A DNA stretch of 5,147 nucleotides from Chitinispirillaceae bacterium. Its GTDB lineage: Bacteria > Fibrobacterota > Chitinivibrionia > Chitinivibrionales > Chitinispirillaceae. Within the stretch, counting starts at the first letter, position 1. Each line of letters starts with the position of its first letter. Of the stretch, positions 1-5,147 are shown in pieces. The notes beneath the pieces were generated by a model. The model was given only the letters and a program-made list of their open reading frames with translations, did no database searches and was not told the origin of the DNA. Made by a program: the position numbers and the translations under genes. The stretch covers positions 1-5,147 of the forward strand of contig JAFGOU010000537.1 in NCBI GenBank assembly GCA_016926315.1, read 5' to 3'.

Positions 1-196
1 CCGGAGCAAGACACGATTCGTCCCGCACATCACCGAGGATGAAATCAAACGAGGGATTGGCGCATAGATGAAACAGCGAACCCTGGCCATACATGAGGTT
101 GTCGATGACCGTTACCCGGTACCCGGCCGCCAGGAGGCGTTCGCACAGTATTGAACCAAGATAACCGGCCCCGCCCGTAATGAGCACCCGTTCCAT
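1..196 (-). CDS. NAD-dependent nucleotide-sugar epimerase/dehydratase, N-terminal fragment
   Basis: The first 65 codons of a minus-strand gene that runs off the left edge. The protein begins MERVLITGGAGYLGS, a Rossmann dinucleotide-binding fold of the extended short-chain dehydrogenase/reductase family. The GxxGxxG motif is Gly8, Gly11 and Gly14. The acidic residue that usually binds the adenosine ribose of NAD is Asp32, in VIDNL. The segment GDVRD (residues 55-59) matches the adenine-contacting strand of the family. Such enzymes interconvert nucleotide sugars (epimerases, 4,6-dehydratases) in the cytoplasm for polysaccharide or glycan synthesis. The catalytic YxxxK and all substrate-binding residues lie outside the window, so substrate and gene name cannot be given. 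The start is well supported by a strong GGAGG six bases upstream and by the motif lying right at the N-terminus. The gene is transcribed divergently from fmdB-obg. Confidence 0.9.
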   Translation of the reverse strand, partial: MERVLITGGAGYLGSILCERLLAAGYRVTVIDNLMYGQGSLFHLCANPSFDFILGDVRDESCLAP

Positions 197-200
197 GTCG

Positions 201-208
201 CTCCTCCC
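201..208 (-). promoter_or_regulatory. Ribosome binding site of the epimerase gene
   Basis: Read on the minus strand, this is GGGAGGAG. Its GGAGG core ends six bases before the ATG whose last base is at 196. The near-perfect anti-Shine-Dalgarno match and good spacing fix the epimerase start codon. Confidence 0.8.
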
Positions 209-446
209 GGAACTGGATAATGACGTTCTCTTCAGGAGGCAGGCTGGTGCGTATGCGGCATTCAATACACCGGTTCTTCTTTTCCGCTTTTCCCTTCCTC
301 CGACGCTGGTCTCCAATAATTTCCAGTGCTTAAAAAAATAGGTTTTTCTGCGCAGCATGTCAAATGGCGAGTGTCTTTCCGGGCGCCCTCTCCCCGGTCT
401 GACGATGAGACGCCCGAGGGTAAAGAGCACATTCCAACACCTGCCG

Positions 447-476
447 TTGCAATACACTGTCATCAGAATGTATTTT
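447..476 (+). promoter_or_regulatory. Candidate promoter for fmdB-obg
   Basis: TTGCAA at 447-452 and TATTTT at 471-476 are separated by 18 bases. Each matches four of six positions of the sigma-70 consensus. The same bases also roughly fit the Bacteroidota-type pattern, with TTG followed about 21 bases later by TAnnTTT. A start about seven bases downstream would give a leader of roughly 40 bases before the fmdB ATG. This is pattern matching only and could be chance in an AT-richer stretch. Confidence 0.3.
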
Positions 477-504
477 TCATCACCTGTAAATCGATACGCA
501 CGAC

Positions 505-510
505 AAGGAG
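505..510 (+). promoter_or_regulatory. Ribosome binding site of fmdB, long spacing
   Basis: AAGGAG is a good Shine-Dalgarno match, but 14 bases separate it from the ATG at 525, more than the usual 5 to 10. The spacer contains a short GACC tandem repeat (510-520). No better start codon with correct spacing is in frame, and the FmdB family start MPTYEYEC agrees with 525. Confidence 0.55.
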
Positions 511-524
511 ACCGACCGACGATT

Positions 525-830
525 ATGCCTACCTATGAGTATGAATGCGAAAAATGCCACCTTGTGTTTGAGGAGTTTCAGAGCATCAACGCTGAACCGC
601 TGAAAAAATGCAAAAGAGAGGGCTGCGACGGTACGGTCAGGCGTCTCTTCTCCCCCGGCGCGGGGTTCCTGTTCAAGGGAAGCGGATTTTACATAACCGA
701 TTACCGTTCCGATTCCTACAAAAAAAGAAAAGAGTCCGACTCAGCGGGAAGCTCCGCCTCATCCTCCGCCGATACGACGAAAAAAACAGCTGCCCCGGCA
801 AACCCCACAACCCCGGCAAAATCAACCTGA
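525..830 (+). CDS. FmdB-family zinc ribbon protein
   Basis: A 101-residue protein. The first half is a typical FmdB-type putative regulatory domain. It starts MPTYEYEC, has a first zinc knuckle Cys8-x2-Cys11 and a second Cys29/Cys34, and then the family-typical segments VRRLFSPGAGFLFKGSGFYITDY (residues 38-60; two stretches, VRRLFSP and FKGSGFYITDY). Four cysteines probably bind one zinc. The second knuckle is Cys-x4-Cys (CKREGC), where the family usually has Cys-x2-Cys. From about residue 66 the chain turns into a Lys/Arg patch, then a Ser-rich and finally a Thr/Lys/Pro/Ala-rich tail, probably disordered; such tails are common in this family. The function is unproven; the name comes from a proposed regulator of formamidase, and a role in nucleic-acid or ribosome-related regulation is only inferred. 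It precedes obg on the same strand by 37 bases, so the two are probably co-transcribed. Confidence 0.9.
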   Translation: MPTYEYECEKCHLVFEEFQSINAEPLKKCKREGCDGTVRRLFSPGAGFLFKGSGFYITDYRSDSYKKRKESDSAGSSASSSADTTKKTAAPANPTTPAKST

Positions 831-841
831 AAACGCAATCG

Positions 842-848
842 AAGGGAG
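842..848 (+). promoter_or_regulatory. Probable ribosome binding site of obg, very long spacing
   Basis: AAGGGAG is the only good purine-rich Shine-Dalgarno candidate between fmdB and obg, but it ends 19 bases before the ATG at 868. Nearer the ATG there is only GGCGG (856-860), seven bases away and a weaker match. No in-frame ATG, GTG or TTG lies between them, and the Obg N-terminus aligns well from 868, so the start is kept. Confidence 0.35.
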
Positions 849-867
849 ACGCCCCGGCGGGCCACCA

Positions 868-1839
868 ATGTTCATAGACGAAGCAGTGATCCGCCTGACC
901 GCCGGAAACGGCGGTAACGGGTGCCACGCCTACGAGCGGGCAATTTACAAACCGAAAGGTAAACCGGCCGGCGGTGATGGCGGCCGCGGCGGCCATATCT
1001 TCATCGAGGGGTCTTCGCAGCTCCACACGCTCCAGGACATGGCCTTTAAGCAGCACTTCATCGCGGAACGGGGCATGCACGGCAAAGGATCAAATAAAAC
1101 AGGAAAAAACGGCAAGGAGGTGACCATCACCGTTCCCCTGGGAACCGTGTGTATCGATGAAGATTCCGGGGCCATTATTGCCGACTGCATTGAAGAGGGG
1201 CATCCGGTCATTGCGGCGCGGGGCGGCAGAGGCGGCCGCGGCAACGCAAGCCTCATGACATCCCGGAACCGCAATCCAGAGGCCGCAAAACCGGGGAAAC
1301 CTGGCGAAGAAAAACGTGTCCGCCTGGTCCTCAAGGTGCTTGCCGATGTCGGCCTCGTCGGCAGGCCCAACGCCGGGAAATCCACCTTCCTCTCCCGGGT
1401 CTCGCGTGCCAGGCCGAAAATTGCCGACTATCCCTTTACCACCACGGAGCCTCACCTCGGTATCGTGAGCGTCGGTGACGGCTACTCGTCGTTTGTCATG
1501 GCCGACCTTCCGGGACTCATTGAAGACAGCCATAAAGGCAAGGGACTCGGTATCCGTTTCCTGCGCCATATCGAACGCACCAAAGTCCTGGCCTTTCTCA
1601 TCGACTGCTCGTCGCCGGACCCATGCAGGGAGGCCGAACAGCTCCGGAATGAGTTGAAGCACTACAGCCCGGACCTTGCCGTGAAACCGTCCTGTTTCAT
1701 CCTTACCAAAACCGATCTGCTCCCTCCCGGGACCACGGTGGACCTTCCTGAAGGGTGGCATTCCATCTCAGCCGTTTCCGGTAACGGCATTGATGCCGCC
1801 GTCAACGCGCTCGCCACCCTCGTAGAAATGACCCGATAG
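868..1839 (+). CDS. obg: GTPase Obg/CgtA (ribosome assembly GTPase)
   Basis: A 323-residue protein with the two core Obg domains. Residues 1-158 are the glycine-rich Obg fold: MFIDEAVIRLTAGNGGNGC at the start, GGDGGRGG near 35-42, ARGGRGGRGNASL near 117-129 and KPGKPGEEKRVRL near 141-153. Residues 159-320 are the GTPase domain: G1 GRPNAGKS (165-172), switch I with TTT (191-193) and EPHLG, G3 DLPGLI (213-218), G4 TKTD (280-283) and G5 SAVSG (301-305). G4 has Thr in place of the usual Asn of NKxD; non-Asn forms of this motif occur in other Obg proteins. The protein ends just after the G domain, so it lacks the optional third C-terminal domain, as in many phyla. Obg binds the 50S subunit late in its assembly and is linked to the stringent response; it is cytoplasmic and usually essential. 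It often follows rplU-rpmA, but here fmdB lies directly upstream. Confidence 0.97.
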   Translation: MFIDEAVIRLTAGNGGNGCHAYERAIYKPKGKPAGGDGGRGGHIFIEGSSQLHTLQDMAFKQHFIAERGMHGKGSNKTGKNGKEVTITVPLGTVCIDEDSGAIIADCIEEGHPVIAARGGRGGRGNASLMTSRNRNPEAAKPGKPGEEKRVRLVLKVLADVGLVGRPNAGKSTFLSRVSRARPKIADYPFTTTEPHLGIVSVGDGYSSFVMADLPGLIEDSHKGKGLGIRFLRHIERTKVLAFLIDCSSPDPCREAEQLRNELKHYSPDLAVKPSCFILTKTDLLPPGTTVDLPEGWHSISAVSGNGIDAAVNALATLVEMTR

Positions 1840-1846
1840 CCCTCCC

Positions 1847-1860
1847 TTCCCACCCGGGAA
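1847..1860. terminator. Weak hairpin just after obg
   Basis: TTCCC and GGGAA form a perfect five-base-pair stem around an ACCC loop, starting seven bases after the obg stop. No T-tract follows on either strand, so if it acts in termination it is not a classic intrinsic terminator. It could serve either of the two convergent transcripts. Confidence 0.25.
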
Positions 1861-1873
1861 TAGGAGCAAGCAG

Positions 1874-1911
1874 CCCGTCCACCATACCTTTCTGGTGATC
1901 AGCGGGGCGGG
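1874..1911. terminator. Possible imperfect hairpin across the convergent 3' ends
   Basis: An inner stem CACCA (1880-1884) with TGGTG (1893-1897) encloses an eight-base loop. An outer CCCGTC (1874-1879) can pair with GGCGGG (1906-1911) through one G-T pair, with an unpaired bulge between the two stems. It overlaps the last codons and stop of the leftward PorU-like gene. There is no T-tract, so a terminator role is tentative. Confidence 0.2.
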
Positions 1912-4900
1912 TGAATGACAAGTTTCTGTATCTTGCTGGCAACCTGTTTTCCGGTGTTGTAATATCCCGATACCTGGAACAGGTAGATATTGGGCGGCAG
2001 CGGATACCCGCTCTGGTCCCGCAGGTCCCAGACCTCCCCGTTTCGCGCATCCTTGAACACCTTGAGCAGCCTGCCGCTCAGGGTGTAGATTTTCACCATA
2101 AAACGTGCATTAAGAAAGGGCTGCTGCGTCGATGGATAGAAGAAAAACCGGGTGGTCTGACCCATGCGCACCGGGTTTGGCGTATTGAATACACGGTCCA
2201 ACACGGGCTCGTTCTCGTCGGTTATCTCCAGCGAAAAAACCGCCTTGGCGGTGTACCCAAGAAGGTCCTGGGATGTGACGATCAGTTCATACGTCCCGGT
2301 TTTCATGGACTTTTCCTCAAAGGACAGCACCGCGTTCCCTCGCCGGAAGTCCCCTTCCGCGAACTGAAATTTATGGTTGATATTCCGCCGCGCCATGACC
2401 GTCGGGATTTCCATGGTGAGTCCTTCGTCGGGCCCGCTTCCCATGACATTGATGCCGCTTGTATCGTAAAGTTCGATTTCGCAGTTCAGCGGGAGCGACG
2501 AGGTGATCCGGTCGGAAAATGATGCCGACGTCGAAAGCATGTTGCTTACCTCATACACCGGACGGATAGTGATACGCGGACCTAGCGAATCATTCGTCTG
2601 TTCCTGTAACTTGGTTCCATTGAAGACCAGCGTTTTTTTGCATCCCAATGCGTTTTTCGGGCCCTCCCAGGCAAACGCCGACAGTTTCGTACCCGGTTTG
2701 TTAAAGGAGAGGTTCGGCGGCAGTATCAACGATTGCTCAAAACCGCCGTTTCGCACGGAAAGCTTCCCTGAAAAAACCGGTTTCCCCGGCTGCAGGTACT
2801 TGACGGTCTGGTCTTTCCCGTTGTCTTTTCTCCTGGCCAACTCCGGAGCGTTGAAAATCCCGATCTGGACATATGCCTGTTCAAGGCTCCCGAAATCCCG
2901 GTCAACCTCTCCCTGCCCGTTACGAATGGACCCTCGCACCCTGATCTGTTCGAGCGCCATGAAGGTGTCCCGGGGCGTGCCGGCGGAATCGACCACTTCA
3001 AGGTGAACGTTCCGTTCAGGCCTGACAAGCTTGATCGAGGGGTCGCCGAACAGGACATAAATAAGGCTGTTAATGTCATAATGCAGGGATTTTCCTTTCA
3101 TGACCGCCATGCCGACGCTCAGGTTTTCAAGCGTGTCGAAAAGCGCCTGATAGATGTCCAGCGCAAGCATTTCGTTTCCTGCGGCCGAGGCGCTGCGGGT
3201 TCCGGCCAATGAAGCAATCGCACCGGCGCCATGCAGCTTGAGAAGATGTTCCCCGAGAGAAACGTTCCCCGGCAGATCGAATTTTCCCACTGAGCACGAG
3301 AAGGAGGAAAAAATCGGATATCGCTTCTCATTGTTCATCTGCGAGACGATGTCGGAAGAGAGGATGTGCTCGTCGGCCCAGTAGATTTCGGATCCATGCC
3401 CGAAATAATTGACATAGCCGACTCCGCCGTTGATCTCGTTGATCATGGCGCGTGAAGCGTCGGGCTTCTCCCAGTTCGAGTTCCATTCATAATCGAACAG
3501 ATACGTCTTTCTGACGCTTACCGATGGTTTGAGGCGCTCGATAACGGCCTCCATCCGCTCGGACGAGACATGGTGCCCGTTATCCCCTCTGATCGCATCC
3601 TCTTTCGGACCCTGCATATCATCGTCAGCGACCAGGAGAACACCGTTTCGCCAGGACCCCCAGTCGGCGCTGCGGCTGTCTTCAGTTGCGATGATCTTAT
3701 CGACCATGACCGCCGCTTCGCCTTCATTTGCGCAGGGAAGCCGACCCAGCGCAATCGACATCGCGCTGGTATCTTTGACGCCCAGGTAGGCATAATAATC
3801 ATCAACGCAGTTCATCCCGATGGAAAACGGGTAACTGAACCCGGTCACTTCCGCGGGAACGATATGGTTCGGTTCGGCGGTCTTGACCTGTTTGAAATCG
3901 TAGTGGCCCGAGCCCATGAGCAGCGCGTAGTCAAACCGGTCACCGCTCTTCCAGTTCCGCTGGGCAAAAGCAAGAAAATTCCGTATGGCCGTGGGATCGA
4001 GATTGCCGCCGGAAAAATCGGTATAGATATCCTCCACCGAAACGACGCGCGGGTGCGAAAATCCGTGTCTCGATTTATGTTCCGCAAGCCGCAGCGCCTG
4101 GGCGCGGAATACGGCCGGCGCCACGATGATATAGTCGGCCTCGTTGTTTACGTTGCGAAGGTTTGAAGCGAAAAATCCCGAGGCCGCGGAGCGCCGGCGA
4201 GTCTGGAACGCGGTATCGCCGAGTCTGATCAAACCGCTCTCGCCGGCGATAAAATAGCGTACACCCGTGCTGTCCGAATCACTCCATGAGTACTGATCGC
4301 TGTTGCGCACGGTATCAATCAGGGTGATCGAGTCCTCGTTTTCAGGCACCCTGATAATACAGATCGCCTTCCGGTTGATGTTCGAGAGGCGATAGGTCAC
4401 GGGGAAGGAATCGACCTTCGAAAAAACCTGGGTCCGGACCGTATCGTAACCGGCGGAGAGACGCTGGCGGTAACTCACCCGGATATGGTCGAGCTGCAGG
4501 TAATAGCGTGTGCTGGGGTTGGTCATGACCATGCGCAACCACCGGTCGCCCCAGCGCGCGACCGGGTACTCGGCATCCATCTGACAATCGGTGCAGACCA
4601 CACCGGTACCGACCGAGGCATTTACCGTAACCGACCCGTCTTTCCAGTCAAACGGGACAAAACGGATGCTCCCGCCCTCGGTCGTATCGCAATACGGCAG
4701 ATCGAGGGAAAAACGAAATTCGCGGTTGCTGGCCTTGAGGGCCACCCAGACAAAACCGAGCGCATCATCCTCGCGGGGAATACCCTCTTCGTCGATCCTG
4801 ATAAATTTGAGCTCGGACTGCTTGAAGGCGATACGGTTGACAAAGGTATCAGCGGTGTCCGGGGAGCCCGTCGGCTGAAGGTACGTTCCCATGGTCGCGC

Positions 4901-5147
4901 CGGCCCCGGATGATCTGAGCGCAAGCCAGTAGGTCCGGTTATCGTCATAGGGATCGACCGCAACCCGCCACTCTCCCCTGTTCTGGTCATAGCGCCAGTC
5001 GGAGAGCCCGGTCACTGCCGCAAGAAAATAGTCTTCATCATCAACCTTGCTGTTCCGATTCGCATCATAACGGAGAAGCGGTATCTCCCTGACGCCAGCG
5101 GGTATCCCGCCGGCCGGCGGCGCCGCCATCGGCAGAGGACCCTTCCA
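1899..5147 (-). CDS. PorU-like gingipain-family (C25) type IX secretion sortase, N-terminus outside window
   Basis: At least 1082 residues, open to the right edge. The first in-window Met (5127-5129) is probably internal, since codons before it stay open and no signal peptide follows. Residues below count from that Met. Residues 1-320 form a beta-rich N-terminal region with a dockerin-like loop (22-33) and the family-like segment DPYDDNRTYWLAL (59-71). Residues 332-705 are the caspase-like C25 domain: ADYIIVAP, VDDYYAYLG (442-450), GRLP (462-465), then NYFGHGS with probable catalytic His578 and SSFSCSVGKFD with probable catalytic Cys612. Residues 706-970 look like Ig-like beta domains. Residues 971-1076 are a FlgD/Ig-like or T9SS sorting-type domain with PNP (984-986), VKIYTLSGR, IYLFQV and KLVI. 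PorU is an outer-membrane-associated cysteine protease that cleaves the C-terminal sorting domain from cargo and attaches the cargo to a surface glycolipid; its known length, about 1100-1200 residues, fits. A secreted gingipain-like protease is the alternative. The family is secure, the sortase role less so. Confidence 0.85.
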   Translation of the reverse strand, partial: WKGPLPMAAPPAGGIPAGVREIPLLRYDANRNSKVDDEDYFLAAVTGLSDWRYDQNRGEWRVAVDPYDDNRTYWLALRSSGAGATMGTYLQPTGSPDTADTFVNRIAFKQSELKFIRIDEEGIPREDDALGFVWVALKASNREFRFSLDLPYCDTTEGGSIRFVPFDWKDGSVTVNASVGTGVVCTDCQMDAEYPVARWGDRWLRMVMTNPSTRYYLQLDHIRVSYRQRLSAGYDTVRTQVFSKVDSFPVTYRLSNINRKAICIIRVPENEDSITLIDTVRNSDQYSWSDSDSTGVRYFIAGESGLIRLGDTAFQTRRRSAASGFFASNLRNVNNEADYIIVAPAVFRAQALRLAEHKSRHGFSHPRVVSVEDIYTDFSGGNLDPTAIRNFLAFAQRNWKSGDRFDYALLMGSGHYDFKQVKTAEPNHIVPAEVTGFSYPFSIGMNCVDDYYAYLGVKDTSAMSIALGRLPCANEGEAAVMVDKIIATEDSRSADWGSWRNGVLLVADDDMQGPKEDAIRGDNGHHVSSERMEAVIERLKPSVSVRKTYLFDYEWNSNWEKPDASRAMINEINGGVGYVNYFGHGSEIYWADEHILSSDIVSQMNNEKRYPIFSSFSCSVGKFDLPGNVSLGEHLLKLHGAGAIASLAGTRSASAAGNEMLALDIYQALFDTLENLSVGMAVMKGKSLHYDINSLIYVLFGDPSIKLVRPERNVHLEVVDSAGTPRDTFMALEQIRVRGSIRNGQGEVDRDFGSLEQAYVQIGIFNAPELARRKDNGKDQTVKYLQPGKPVFSGKLSVRNGGFEQSLILPPNLSFNKPGTKLSAFAWEGPKNALGCKKTLVFNGTKLQEQTNDSLGPRITIRPVYEVSNMLSTSASFSDRITSSLPLNCEIELYDTSGINVMGSGPDEGLTMEIPTVMARRNINHKFQFAEGDFRRGNAVLSFEEKSMKTGTYELIVTSQDLLGYTAKAVFSLEITDENEPVLDRVFNTPNPVRMGQTTRFFFYPSTQQPFLNARFMVKIYTLSGRLLKVFKDARNGEVWDLRDQSGYPLPPNIYLFQVSGYYNTGKQVASKIQKLVIHPPR

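Larger units (their letters stand above)
197..524. other. Divergent intergenic region (328 bases)
   Basis: This lies between the leftward epimerase and the rightward fmdB. Open frames exist on the plus strand, but their translations (Arg/Pro/Ser-rich, no motif) do not look like protein. The frame that leads into fmdB is open back to 357, but FmdB family proteins begin at the MPTYEYEC segment, so 357-524 is best read as non-coding. Apart from the ribosome binding sites and one weak promoter candidate near 447-476, I see only AT-rich tracts (331-347, A-run then T-run) and short GC-rich inverted repeats such as GGGCG 381-385 against CGCCC 411-415. None is strong enough to call a riboswitch or terminator. 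Promoters for both divergent transcripts should lie here. Confidence 0.6.

Noticed and set aside
334..347. A-run/T-run stem (AAAAA-TAGG-TTTTT) as an intrinsic terminator
   Set aside because: The stem is only A-T pairs, there is no GC core, and no gene ends next to it.
357..524. In-frame N-terminal extension of FmdB from an ATG at 357
   Set aside because: The extra 56 residues have no family match, and FmdB proteins begin at MPTYEYEC. A Shine-Dalgarno sequence lies just before the 525 start.
673..1080. Minus-strand open frame over the fmdB-obg junction
   Set aside because: It overlaps two well-supported genes on the other strand and has no motif or ribosome binding site of note.
979..1242. 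Repeated 12-base GGCGGCCGCGGC at 979-990 and 1231-1242, both containing a NotI site
   Set aside because: Both copies encode the Gly/Arg-rich segments that define the Obg fold, so the repeat is explained by the protein sequence.
1090..1761. Long minus-strand open frame opposite obg (223 codons)
   Set aside because: It lies wholly within obg, a certain gene. Its translation has no recognisable motif and reflects the GC-rich codon pattern of the opposite strand.
3570..4166. Long plus-strand open frame opposite the PorU-like gene (198 codons)
   Set aside because: It is fully inside the C25 domain coding region, whose catalytic motifs are intact. The antisense translation shows no domain.
5127..5129. 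ATG as the true start of the PorU-like protein
   Set aside because: The frame stays open to the window edge, no signal peptide follows this Met although the family is exported, and there is no clear ribosome binding site in the few bases available.

Overview
The window looks like an ordinary chromosomal segment from a bacterium of moderately high GC content, most likely in or near the FCB superphylum (Bacteroidota, Fibrobacterota and related candidate phyla). The main clue is a large gingipain-family (peptidase C25) protein with a C-terminal FlgD/Ig-like domain. This is the architecture of PorU-type sortases of the type IX secretion system (T9SS), a system typical of that superphylum. The genus cannot be fixed from this sequence.

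Layout from left to right. Positions 1-196 (minus strand) hold the first 65 codons of an NAD(P)-dependent nucleotide-sugar epimerase/dehydratase, which continues off the left edge. Positions 197-524 are a divergent non-coding region with a clear ribosome binding site for the epimerase and a plausible but weak promoter for the rightward genes. Positions 525-830 encode a small FmdB-family zinc-ribbon protein with a low-complexity tail. After a 37-base gap comes the ribosome-associated GTPase gene obg (868-1839), probably in the same transcript. After a 59-base convergent gap with only weak hairpins, the minus strand is filled from 1899 to the right edge by the PorU-like protein. Its N-terminus lies outside the window.

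The genes do not form one obvious pathway. fmdB-obg is a housekeeping pair that may link zinc-ribbon regulation with ribosome assembly, although any functional link is inference. The epimerase points to surface-polysaccharide or sugar-nucleotide synthesis. The PorU-like protein would act in the cell envelope, cleaving C-terminal sorting domains from secreted cargo and anchoring that cargo to the surface. In known T9SS the anchor is a surface polysaccharide such as A-LPS, so a nearby sugar-nucleotide gene is compatible with the context but proves nothing.

I found no mobile element, CRISPR array, RNA gene or wholly unknown gene. The points worth a second look are details: a dockerin/EF-hand-like loop and a CxxC pair in the PorU-like protein, a widened second zinc knuckle in FmdB, a TKTD variant of the Obg G4 motif, and unusually long spacings between Shine-Dalgarno sequences and start codons for both rightward genes.
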